A DNA stretch of 64,000 nucleotides from Rhodopseudomonas palustris (lineage in GTDB: Bacteria > Pseudomonadota > Alphaproteobacteria > Rhizobiales > Xanthobacteraceae). The notes below the pieces were generated by a model. The model was not told the DNA's origin, searched no databases, and saw only the letters and a list, made by a program, of their open reading frames with translations. Positions 26,358 to 34,139 of this stretch are shown piece by piece. Every line of letters begins with the position of its first letter. Position 1 is the stretch's first letter. Location of the stretch: assembly GCF_007005445.1 (NCBI RefSeq), contig NZ_CP041387.1, positions 496,001 through 560,000 of the forward strand. Direction: 5' to 3'. The translations under genes and the position numbers were made by a program.

Positions 26358-26918
26358 ATGTCGACATCCCGCATTGAACTGCGCTTCGGCGGCACCGGCG
26401 GCCAAGGCCTGTTGCTCAGCGCCAAGCTGCTCGCCGACGCACTGGCGCTGGAAGGCCGCCACGTCGCGCAATCGCAGACCTACGAGCCGACCTCGCGCGG
26501 CGGCTTCTGCAACGCAGACCTGGTGGTCGCCCATGGCGAGGTCGACTATCCGCTGCCGATCGAATTCGATCATCTGGTGCTGCTCGACAAGATCGCCATC
26601 AAGCCGTCGTGGCCGAAACTCAAGGCCGGCGCGCTGGTGATATCCGATGTCCGGCTGTGCCCGGAACTGCCGGAAGCCGGTCGCTTCAAGCGCTACCCGC
26701 TGCCGCTCAGCCGCACCGCGATCGAGCTCGGCAGCGAGCGCGTCACCAACATCGTGGCGCTCGGCGTGTTGGTCGAGCTGTCGGGCATCTGCAAGCACAA
26801 ATCGGTCGAGCAGGTGGTGCGCGCATCCTCGCCGCGCGGTTTCCTCGATCTCAATATGGACGCGCTGGCCGCCGGCACCGCGCTGGCCAAGACGCCCGCC
26901 GTCGCGGCGGCTTCCTGA
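26358..26918 (+). CDS. 2-oxoacid:ferredoxin oxidoreductase, gamma subunit (KorC type)
   Basis: A 186-residue gamma subunit with FGGTGGQGLLLSAKLLADAL near the start, then SQTYEPTSRGGFCNADLVV. It completes alpha-beta-gamma; no separate delta ferredoxin gene is present, consistent with that module being fused to IorB upstream. ATG at 26358 has GGGGAG upstream. Confidence 0.92.
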   Translation: MSTSRIELRFGGTGGQGLLLSAKLLADALALEGRHVAQSQTYEPTSRGGFCNADLVVAHGEVDYPLPIEFDHLVLLDKIAIKPSWPKLKAGALVISDVRLCPELPEAGRFKRYPLPLSRTAIELGSERVTNIVALGVLVELSGICKHKSVEQVVRASSPRGFLDLNMDALAAGTALAKTPAVAAAS

Positions 26919-26941
26919 TTTTCTGACAAAGGATTGCTTCG

Positions 26942-28276
26942 ATGAGCGCCCAACCCGCATTGCGCGAACAGACCGTCTATATGCACGACCGCGCCATCGA
27001 AACGATGCCGCGGCCGCAGCTCGCGGCGTTGCAGTTCGAGCGGCTGCGCAAAATCGTCGAGCGGGCCTATCGCGATGTTCCGCACTATCGCAACAGCTTC
27101 GACCAAGCCGGCGTCAAGCCGGCCGACCTGGCCTCGCTCGCCGACATCGCGAAGTTTCCCTTCACCAAGAAGACCGATCTGCGTGACAACTACCCGTTCG
27201 GGATGTTCGCGGTGCCACGCAATCAGATGCCGCGGATTCACGCCTCGTCGGGTACCACCGGCAAGCCGACCGTGGTCGGCTACACCAGGACCGATCTCGA
27301 CAACTGGGCCGACCTGATGGCGCGGTCGATGGTCGGCGCCGGGATCTCGCCGGACGATATCGTCCACAACGCCTATGGCTACGGCCTGTTCACCGGCGGT
27401 CTTGGGGCGCATTACGGCGCCGAGCGGCTCGGCTGTACGGTCGTGCCGGCCTCCGGTGGCGGCACCGAACGGCAGGTGCAATTGATCACCGATTTCGGCG
27501 CCAACGCGCTATGCTCGACGCCGTCCTACGCGCTCAACATCGCCGAGGTCGCCGAGCAGATGGGTGTCAACCTGCGCGATGCGCCGCTGCGGGTCGGCCT
27601 GTTCGGCGCCGAGCCGTGGAGCGACGCGATGCGCCGCGACCTCGAAACGCGGCTCGGCATCAAGGCGGTCGACGTCTACGGCCTGTCGGAGATCATGGGG
27701 CCGGGCGTGGCCTGCGAATGCCATGTCGCGCAAAACGGTCTGCACGGCTGGGAAGATCACTTCCTGTTCGAGACCATCGATCCGGAAACGCTCGAGGTGC
27801 TGCCGATGGGCTCGGTCGGCGAACTGGTGATCACCACGCTGACCAAGGAAGCGCTGCCGATGATCCGGTATCGCACCCGCGACATCACCAGCCTCAACAC
27901 CGAGCCCTGCGCTTGCGGCCGCACCCATCTGCGCATCATGCGTGTTACCGGCCGCGACGACGACATGCTGATCATCCGCGGCGTCAACGTTTATCCGTCG
28001 CAGGTGGAGTCGGTGCTGGTCGGCTTCCCCGGCATCGCGCCGCATTACCAGATCGTGCTGACCCGCGAGAAGGCGCTCGACGCCATGACGGTCGAGGTCG
28101 AGATTGCCCCCGACGCCCCACGCGACGAGGCCGCGCTCGCCAAGAAGGCGGCCGAAGTGATGCATCACATCAAGTCGCTGATCGGCGTCACCTGCAAGGT
28201 CGCGGTGAAATCGCCGGGCGAAGTCCCGCGCTCGCAGGGCAAGGCGGTGCGGGTCAAGGACCAGCGGAATATCTGA
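26942..28276 (+). CDS. paaK: Phenylacetate-CoA ligase
   Basis: A 444-residue AMP-forming ligase. The phosphate loop is SSGTTGKPTVVGYT near residue 103, the adenylate region YGLSEIMGPGVACEC near 246, and YRTRDIT with the C-terminal GRDDDMLIIRGVNVYPSQVE hinge follow. Length and motifs fit PaaK, which makes phenylacetyl-CoA from phenylacetate. Its place at the end of the ior-kor operon suggests aryl-acetate, formed from or convertible to aryl-acetyl-CoA, as the shared metabolite. None of the other paa genes is in the window, so the downstream route is elsewhere. Confidence 0.92.
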   Translation: MSAQPALREQTVYMHDRAIETMPRPQLAALQFERLRKIVERAYRDVPHYRNSFDQAGVKPADLASLADIAKFPFTKKTDLRDNYPFGMFAVPRNQMPRIHASSGTTGKPTVVGYTRTDLDNWADLMARSMVGAGISPDDIVHNAYGYGLFTGGLGAHYGAERLGCTVVPASGGGTERQVQLITDFGANALCSTPSYALNIAEVAEQMGVNLRDAPLRVGLFGAEPWSDAMRRDLETRLGIKAVDVYGLSEIMGPGVACECHVAQNGLHGWEDHFLFETIDPETLEVLPMGSVGELVITTLTKEALPMIRYRTRDITSLNTEPCACGRTHLRIMRVTGRDDDMLIIRGVNVYPSQVESVLVGFPGIAPHYQIVLTREKALDAMTVEVEIAPDAPRDEAALAKKAAEVMHHIKSLIGVTCKVAVKSPGEVPRSQGKAVRVKDQRNI

Positions 28277-28309
28277 TTTTCAGATCCGGAGCCTGGGCCA
28301 CCTGAATGA

Positions 28310-28467
28310 CCTCATGGTGAGGAGGCGCGCAGCGCCGTCTCGAACCATGGGCTGCAGGTGCCCTTGGCGCATCCTTCGAGACGCCCGGCTGCCGGGCTCA
28401 GGATGAGGACTCAGCACCCTTGGCAACGGCCAAGTTCGCGCCAATCAATCGATGAAGCGCACGGACT
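28310..28467. repeat. Dispersed intergenic repeat, copy 2
   Basis: Second copy of the 1730-1886 repeat, placed between convergent genes like the first. The two copies share CTCATGGTGAGGAGGCGC, GCGCCGTCTCGAACCATG, ATCCTTCGAGACGCCCGGCT and CAATCAATCGAT, with scattered substitutions and short indels. Confidence 0.8.
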
Positions 28468-28468
28468 C

Positions 28469-28501
28469 GTCATGACCGGGACGAGCCCGGCCATGACGGG
28501 G
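28469..28501. repeat. Short palindrome next to repeat copy 2
   Basis: CGTCATGACCGGGACGAGCC followed by CGGCCATGACG forms an imperfect inverted repeat of the same GTCATG...CATGAC family as the element at 50862-50945. It may act as a bidirectional terminator between convergent genes. Confidence 0.55.
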
Positions 28502-28521
28502 TGAGTTAGTTCTTCCGCGGC

Positions 28522-29718
28522 CTACAGCCCCAGCACCAGCTTGCTGATGATGTCGCGCTGGATCTCCGAGGTTCCGCCGAAGATGGTGTAGGCGCGGCCG
28601 TTGAGATGCGTCGGTATCACGGCCAGTTCGTCCTCCGGAATCGCCGGTGGGGCGTTGAGCCGGTGCAGCGGGCGGGTCGGTTCGACATAGAGGCCATCGT
28701 TACCGATCACGTCGACGGCGAGCCGGCTCACTGCCTGGTAGATCTCGCTGGTGCGCAGCTTCAGGATTGACGACACCGCGCCGGGGTTCTGGCCGTTCTG
28801 CAGCGCCGACAGCACGCGTAGCTCGGTCATTTCAAGCGCGTCGATATCGACCTCGGCCTCCGACAAGCGGATCGCGATGTCCGGATCCTCGATCGCCCGG
28901 CCGGTCGCCTCCGACTCGGCGAACGCCGCCGCCCGGTGCAGCGCCTTGCGGAGCTTCGCCGAGGCGATGCCCGAGCCGCGCTCGAACTCCAGCAGATACT
29001 TGCCGTAGGTCCAGCCCTTGCCTTCCTCGCCGACCAGGTTCGACGCCGGAATCCGGACGTCGTCGAAGAACACCTGGTTGACCTCGTGGTCGCCGCCGAT
29101 CGTCAGGATCGGGCGGATGGTGATGCCGGGGCTCTTCATGTCGATCAGCACGAAGCTGATGCCGTCCTGCTGCCGCGGCTCGTCGCTGGTGCGCACCAGC
29201 GCGAACATCATGTTCGCGTTGTGCGCGTGGGTGGTCCAGATCTTGGTGCCGTTGATGACATACTCGTCGCCGTCGCGCACCGCGCGGGTCTTCAGCGACG
29301 ACAGGTCCGAGCCCGATCCCGGCTCCGAATAGCCCTGGCACCAGTAATCCTCGCAGGACAGAATCCGCGGCAGGAAGTAGTTCTTCTGCTCCGGCGAGCC
29401 GAAGCCGATGATCACCGGGCCGACCATCTTGACGCCCATCGGCGTCGGGGAGGGGACGCCCGCATGAGCGCATTCGGTTTCGAAGATCCAGCGCTGCGCC
29501 GGCGTCCAGCCGGGGCCGCCATATTCGACCGGCCAGCCCGGCGCACCCCAGCCCTTGGCGTTGAGGGCACGCTGCCACGGCACGCCGCTCTCCGGCTCGG
29601 AGAACACCGAAGCGTTGAGTGATTCCGCCCGCTTCATGTCGGGCGTGAGATTGGCCGCGATGAAGTCGCGGACTTCCTGTTGAAAGGCGAGCTCGGCTTC
29701 GCCGAAGGTCATGTCCAT
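28522..29718 (-). CDS. Acyl-CoA dehydrogenase, large subunit (PimC-like)
   Basis: A 398-residue flavoprotein: WCQGYSEPGSGSDLSSLKTR (FAD/substrate loop near 126-145), INGTKIWTTHAHNANMMF, VGEEGKGWTYGKYLL, and the C-terminal FGGTSEIQRDIISKLVLGL. The Glu that serves as base in the medium-chain enzyme (in YEGT) is Gly here; a Glu in LLEFERGSG (residues 244-246) may act instead, as in enzymes with the base on another helix. Resembles the large subunit of two-subunit dehydrogenases such as pimeloyl-CoA dehydrogenase. The partner gene is 18 bases upstream. Confidence 0.9.
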   Translation of the reverse strand: MDMTFGEAELAFQQEVRDFIAANLTPDMKRAESLNASVFSEPESGVPWQRALNAKGWGAPGWPVEYGGPGWTPAQRWIFETECAHAGVPSPTPMGVKMVGPVIIGFGSPEQKNYFLPRILSCEDYWCQGYSEPGSGSDLSSLKTRAVRDGDEYVINGTKIWTTHAHNANMMFALVRTSDEPRQQDGISFVLIDMKSPGITIRPILTIGGDHEVNQVFFDDVRIPASNLVGEEGKGWTYGKYLLEFERGSGIASAKLRKALHRAAAFAESEATGRAIEDPDIAIRLSEAEVDIDALEMTELRVLSALQNGQNPGAVSSILKLRTSEIYQAVSRLAVDVIGNDGLYVEPTRPLHRLNAPPAIPEDELAVIPTHLNGRAYTIFGGTSEIQRDIISKLVLGL

Positions 29719-29736
29719 GTCGATGCCTCGCTTTGC

Positions 29737-30873
29737 TTAAACAGGCCTGCCGCTGAGCGCGGCGTGGCGGCGATAATGATGGGTGCTGCCGCCGAACAGC
29801 GTCTCGAACGCCAGCAGGCGTTTGAAATACGCGCCGACGTCGAGTTCCTCGGTGACGCCCATGCCGCCGTGGAGCTGAACCGACTGCTCGGCGACGAAGC
29901 GCGCGCCCTTGCCGATCTTGGCCTTGGCGCCGGAGGCGGCGCGGCCGCGCTCGGCAGCGTCCGCCTCGGCCTTGAGGGCGGCGCGTAGCGCCATCGAGCG
30001 GGCTTCGTCGACCTGCACCGACATGTCGGTGAGGCGATGCCGCACCACCTGGTTGGCGGCGAGCGGCCGGCCGAACTGTTTTCGCACCTTGGTATAGTCG
30101 AGCGTCTTGTCGGTCAGGGTCTGCATCATGCCGACGGCTTCGGCCGACAGCGCGGCGAGGGCGCGATCGACCACCGCCTCGACGGCCGGATATGCATCGA
30201 CATCGCCGCCGAGCATGGCGTCGGCGGGGACGCGCACGCCTTGCAGCGTCAGATTGCACGCCCGGCCGCCGCCGAGCCGCGGATAGTCGGCGAGCGTCAG
30301 CCCGGCCGCGTCGCGCGGTACCAGGAACAGCCGCAGCGAGCCGCTGCCGTTGTTCGCTAGCCGTGCCGAGACGATCAACTGATCGGCCGACGCGCCGTCG
30401 AGCACCGCGACCTTGGCGCCGTCCAGCACATAGCCGTCGCCGTCCTTCCGGGCGGTGGTGTCGACGCGAGCGAGATCTGCGCGGGCTGCGCGTTCGGCAT
30501 GGGCGAAGGCGAGCCGCAGCGTTCCTTCTGCGACGCTCGGCAGCAGTGCGGCCTTTTGCTCGTCGCGGCCGTGTTCGGCGACGAGGCCGGCGCCGAGCAC
30601 CACGGTGGATAGATACGGCTCGCTGACGAGGCCGCGGCCGAACGCTTCCATCAGGATGCCGACTTCGATCGCGCCGCCGCCGATGCCACCATGCTGTTCC
30701 GGCAGCGGCAGTGCCAGCCAGCCGAGATCGGCGAACTGCTTCCAGATCGCCTCGCTGAAGCCGAACGGCTCCTTGACGTTTTGCTCGCGCAGCTTGGTCG
30801 TGTAGGTCTCGGCGATGAAGCGGTCGGCGCTTTCGCGGAGCAGCCGCTGCTCGTCACTGGGCGTGAGATCCAT
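29737..30873 (-). CDS. Acyl-CoA dehydrogenase, small subunit (PimD-like)
   Basis: A 378-residue dehydrogenase-fold protein with a divergent middle domain. Seen are WLALPLPEQHGGIGGGAIEV, RKQFGRPLAANQVVRHRLTD near 270 and VQLHGGMGVTEELDVGAYFK near 334, ending FGGSTHHYRRHA. The loop corresponding to the SEPxxGSD flavin contact is not conserved. That pattern fits the non-catalytic or partly catalytic partner in two-subunit dehydrogenases. Forms a unit with the neighbouring large subunit. Confidence 0.87.
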   Translation of the reverse strand: MDLTPSDEQRLLRESADRFIAETYTTKLREQNVKEPFGFSEAIWKQFADLGWLALPLPEQHGGIGGGAIEVGILMEAFGRGLVSEPYLSTVVLGAGLVAEHGRDEQKAALLPSVAEGTLRLAFAHAERAARADLARVDTTARKDGDGYVLDGAKVAVLDGASADQLIVSARLANNGSGSLRLFLVPRDAAGLTLADYPRLGGGRACNLTLQGVRVPADAMLGGDVDAYPAVEAVVDRALAALSAEAVGMMQTLTDKTLDYTKVRKQFGRPLAANQVVRHRLTDMSVQVDEARSMALRAALKAEADAAERGRAASGAKAKIGKGARFVAEQSVQLHGGMGVTEELDVGAYFKRLLAFETLFGGSTHHYRRHAALSGRPV

Positions 30874-30876
30874 CGC

Positions 30877-31725
30877 TTACACCTTCACCTGTTTGCGCAC
30901 CGATGGATGCAGTCCCATTGGGTCTACGATCATTCCGAACTCCTGCAGATTGTGAGCGTGGCAAAGCTGATGCAGCGCGAACGCCTGATCGATCGCGGCC
31001 GGCTGCCCCTGAATATCGACCGAGCGGTTGACCGCTTCCTTGGTCATCTTGAGCGCAAAGCTCGGCTTGGCGGCGATGCGTTGAGCAAGCGCCATGGTGA
31101 AGGCGGATAGTTCGGCGGCGGGTACCACGTGATTGACCATGCCGAGCTGATGGGCGTCCTGCGCGCTCCAGCTATCGGCGGTGAATAAGAGCTCCTTGGC
31201 CTTGCGCGGCCCGAGCTCCCACGGATGCACGAACCACTCGACGCCGCAGACGCCCATCGTCACCACCGGATCGCAGAACTCGGCATTGTCCGATGCGACG
31301 ATCAGGTCGCAGGCCCAGGCCAGCATCAGTCCACCGGCGATGCACTTGCCGTGCACTTCCGCGATCGTCGGCTTGGCGAGGTTGCGCCAGCGCCGGGTGA
31401 TCTGCAGATAGATCTCCTGCTCGCGCGCCATCCGGCCGTGCGCGCCCGGTTCGCGAAACCCGCCCCAGGCGCCGACCGGCGGAAAGTCGATGCCGGCTTC
31501 GTTCTTGGTGGTGGCGCGCAGATCGTGGCCGGCGGAGAAATGCGGGCCGGAGCCTGCGAGGATGATGACCTTCACAGTATCGTCCTGCACCGCATCGTCG
31601 AACGCGGCGTTGAGATCGTAGGTCATCTGCAGATTTTGCGCGTTGCGCGCCTCGGGGCGGTTCATCACGATTCGTGCGACCGCCGGATCCGGCCGCTCGA
31701 CCAGGATCGTCTCGTAGGAGCTCAT
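30877..31725 (-). CDS. Enoyl-CoA hydratase/isomerase family protein
   Basis: A 282-residue crotonase-fold protein. The oxyanion-hole segments are FSAGHDLRA near 64 and GKCIAGGLMLAWACDLIVAS near 124; RPEARNAQ is near the start. The position usually holding the second catalytic Glu lies in VTMGVCGVEWFVHPWELG and is not certain. It is first in a three-gene operon with the dehydrogenase pair (3-base gap), so hydration of the enoyl-CoA they form is the likely step. Dicarboxylic or alicyclic acyl-CoA substrates are possible. Confidence 0.88.
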   Translation of the reverse strand: MSSYETILVERPDPAVARIVMNRPEARNAQNLQMTYDLNAAFDDAVQDDTVKVIILAGSGPHFSAGHDLRATTKNEAGIDFPPVGAWGGFREPGAHGRMAREQEIYLQITRRWRNLAKPTIAEVHGKCIAGGLMLAWACDLIVASDNAEFCDPVVTMGVCGVEWFVHPWELGPRKAKELLFTADSWSAQDAHQLGMVNHVVPAAELSAFTMALAQRIAAKPSFALKMTKEAVNRSVDIQGQPAAIDQAFALHQLCHAHNLQEFGMIVDPMGLHPSVRKQVKV

Positions 31726-32050
31726 CCATCCTCCCGTTTCTTGTTGTCTCGGCTTATGGCGCCGGTTGTGTTCCGCGGAGTGTGGCAGGTCGCGCGCGCG
31801 ACTGCAAACGGCATCTCTGCCGCATTTGCCGAGGAATTCCGTGTCGCGGAGCGCTGTCGGGAAAGGCCGCCGCCGTTTGCCATGAGGTTCCGGTAAACCG
31901 CCGCTTTGAGCCAGAACAAACCGCGTCCGCCGCGATTATGCGATGGCGCTCGGGCATAGGAGCGGAAGGGCCAGAATTGATTTCGAGCGGCCGGCGATCC
32001 GTGCGATAGCTCGCGGCCCCGCGCCGAACGCCTTTGCCTGCCGAAAGTGG
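31726..32050. other. 325-base divergent promoter region
   Basis: Lies between the enoyl-CoA hydratase (leftward) and exbB (rightward). I looked for Fur/Irr-type inverted repeats and saw none convincing; ATTGATTTCGAG and AACAAACCG are AT-richer islands only. No gene is seen. Confidence 0.45.
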
Positions 32051-32851
32051 ATGATGCCGCCGTTTCGCGTCCCGTCGATGATCCGCAATCTCGTCTGTGC
32101 CGGCGCGCTCGGCGCCGCGGCTGCGCTGCTGCTCGGCAGCGTCGCGCATGCCGCCGCCGACATCGCCAACCTGCCGCGCGATCTGTCGCCGTGGGGGATG
32201 TTCCGGAATGCCGACATCGTCGTGAAGGTGGTGATGGCCGGGCTCGCGATCGCTTCACTTGCGACCTGGACGGTGTGGCTGTCGAAGACCATCGAGCTGC
32301 GGCGCGAGACTGCACGCGCCCGCGACGGTCTGGCCAAGCTCGAAACCGATACCACGTTGGCCGAGCTTGGCCGCGACGCCGAGGGCGCGCACGACGCAGT
32401 GTCGCAACTGATTCAGACCGCTGCGCGCGAAGGCAGCCTGTCGGGCTGGACGTTCGATGCCGACTTCAAGGACCGCGTCGCGCTGCGGCTGGAGCGGGTC
32501 GAAGCCGCGGTGGCGCGCAAGATCGCGAGCGGCACCGGCATTCTCGCCACCATCGGCGCGGTGGCGCCGTTCGTCGGCCTGTTCGGCACGGTGTGGGGCA
32601 TCATGAACGCCTTCATCGGCATCTCCGAGGCGCATACCACCAATCTGGCGGTGGTGGCGCCGGGCATCGCCGAGGCGCTGCTCGCCACTGCGCTCGGCCT
32701 CGTCGCCGCGGTACCGGCGGTGGTGATCTACAACTATCTGGTTCGCGCCATCGCGGGCTATCGCGCGCTGCTCGGCGACGCCTCGGCGCAGGTGCTGCTG
32801 CTGGTCAGCCGCGACCGCGGCCGCTCGGCGCGGCAGATGCGGGCAGGGTGA
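32051..32851 (+). CDS. exbB: ExbB, proton channel of the TonB energy system
   Basis: About 266 residues from the ATG at 32051; 32078 is an alternative and a longer frame reaches 31943. An N-terminal hydrophobic leader precedes the three-helix MotA/TolQ/ExbB core: GMFRNADIVVKVVMAGLAIA, then GTGILATIGAVAPFVGLFGT, then GIAEALLATALGLVAAVPAV, the last two being the diagnostic helices. Acts in the inner membrane with ExbD to drive TonB. Confidence 0.9.
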   Translation: MMPPFRVPSMIRNLVCAGALGAAAALLLGSVAHAAADIANLPRDLSPWGMFRNADIVVKVVMAGLAIASLATWTVWLSKTIELRRETARARDGLAKLETDTTLAELGRDAEGAHDAVSQLIQTAAREGSLSGWTFDADFKDRVALRLERVEAAVARKIASGTGILATIGAVAPFVGLFGTVWGIMNAFIGISEAHTTNLAVVAPGIAEALLATALGLVAAVPAVVIYNYLVRAIAGYRALLGDASAQVLLLVSRDRGRSARQMRAG

Positions 32852-32855
32852 GACG

Positions 32856-33293
32856 ATGGGCGTGCGGCTCGGCGGACGACGGCTCGCGGCGGAGGACGAT
32901 CTCGAGGTCGCGCACGAGATCAACGTCACACCGTTCATCGACGTGATGCTGGTACTGCTGATCATCTTCATGGTGGCGGCGCCGCTCGCCACCGTCGACA
33001 TCGGCGTCGATCTGCCGGCCTCGACCGCACAGCCGCAGCCTCGCCCCGACAAGCCGGTGTATCTGTCGGTGCAGCCGGACCTGACGCTGGCGGTCGGCGA
33101 GACCATCGTGGCGCGCGAGGCGCTGGCCGAGGCGCTGCAATCGGCGACCAGCGGCAACAAGGACGAGCGGATCTTCCTGCGTGCCGACAAGGCGGTGGCC
33201 TATGGCGAACTGATGGCGGTGATGAACCTGCTGCGCGAGGCCGGTTACTTGAAGGTCGCGCTGGTGGGGCTCGACGGCCGGGATCAGCCATGA
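32856..33293 (+). CDS. exbD: ExbD
   Basis: A 145-residue single-span protein: cytoplasmic N-terminus, HEINVTPFIDVMLVLLIIFM with the proton-path Asp at the start of the helix, then a periplasmic domain. It begins 4 bases after exbB, and its end overlaps tonB. Confidence 0.92.
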   Translation: MGVRLGGRRLAAEDDLEVAHEINVTPFIDVMLVLLIIFMVAAPLATVDIGVDLPASTAQPQPRPDKPVYLSVQPDLTLAVGETIVAREALAEALQSATSGNKDERIFLRADKAVAYGELMAVMNLLREAGYLKVALVGLDGRDQP

Positions 33294-34120
33294 ACGACTA
33301 CGCGCTGCACGAGACGCCCGGCCGCGGCCGCAGCCAGTGGCTGCTGTCGGCGGCCGCGATCGTGGTGGCGCATTTCGGGCTGATCGCCGCGGCCGTTGCC
33401 TGGTATCAGCAGGCGCCGGCACCGGGCGTCTCGATGCCGGTCATCATGGTCGATATGGCGCCGGCTCCCGCCGCGCCGGCGCCGCAGCCTCAGGATTTGG
33501 CGCCGGGGCCGGAGATGCAGGAAGCGCCGGCTCCGCAGGAGGAGGCAACGCCTCAGCGGCCCGAAGCCCCGCAGCAGCTCGCCGAGCAACTGCCGGAGTC
33601 GCCGGCGCCGGTGCTGCCGACGCCCGAAGTGGTGCTGCCGCAGCAACGTCAGCCGGACGAGCCGGAGCCGGTTAAGCGCGAGCCCGCCAAACCGAAACGC
33701 GATCACGCCAAGCGCGAGGAGACCAAGCCGAAGTCGCAGGCGCCCGCGCCGCGTAGCACGGCACCGCCCAAGGCCGAGCGTCAGGCCGCGCTCGCCGCTG
33801 CGGCGCGGGCAGGGCAGGCGGCTGCCGCTGCGGCACTGCCGTCGTACCGTGACCGGCTCGCCGCACATCTCGTCCGTTATCGGCAGTATCCGGCCGGCTC
33901 CCGGGCTGCGCGCGAGCAGGGCACCGCGATGCTGTCGTTCACAGTCGGCCGCGGCGGTCAGGTGCTCGGCAGCCGGCTTGCCCGCAGCTCCGGCCACGCG
34001 GCGCTCGACGCCGAGACCATGGCGATGATCCGCCGCGCCCAGCCGCTGCCGCCGTTCCCGAGCGAGATCACGCAGTCGTCGCTGAGCTTCACCGTGCCGG
34101 TGCGGTTTTCGCTGCAGTGA
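33290..34120 (+). CDS. tonB: TonB
   Basis: A 276-residue protein: N-terminal membrane anchor (WLLSAAAIVVAHFGLIAAAV), a long Pro/Glu/Lys-rich periplasm-spanning linker (about 45-165), and a C-terminal TonB domain with YRDRLAAHLVRYRQYPAGSR, then a VLGSRLARSSGHAALDAETM segment and FTVPVRFSL at the end. ATGA overlap with exbD. The operon brings no outer-membrane receptor, so it probably serves receptors encoded elsewhere. Confidence 0.92.
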   Translation: MNDYALHETPGRGRSQWLLSAAAIVVAHFGLIAAAVAWYQQAPAPGVSMPVIMVDMAPAPAAPAPQPQDLAPGPEMQEAPAPQEEATPQRPEAPQQLAEQLPESPAPVLPTPEVVLPQQRQPDEPEPVKREPAKPKRDHAKREETKPKSQAPAPRSTAPPKAERQAALAAAARAGQAAAAAALPSYRDRLAAHLVRYRQYPAGSRAAREQGTAMLSFTVGRGGQVLGSRLARSSGHAALDAETMAMIRRAQPLPPFPSEITQSSLSFTVPVRFSLQ

Positions 34121-34139
34121 GAAGGCGCGCCGCCCGGCG

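Noticed and set aside
28522..31725. Naming the acyl-CoA genes as the pim operon
   Set aside because: Gene order differs from pimFABCDE: no thiolase or fused hydratase is present and the ligase is separated by exbBD-tonB.
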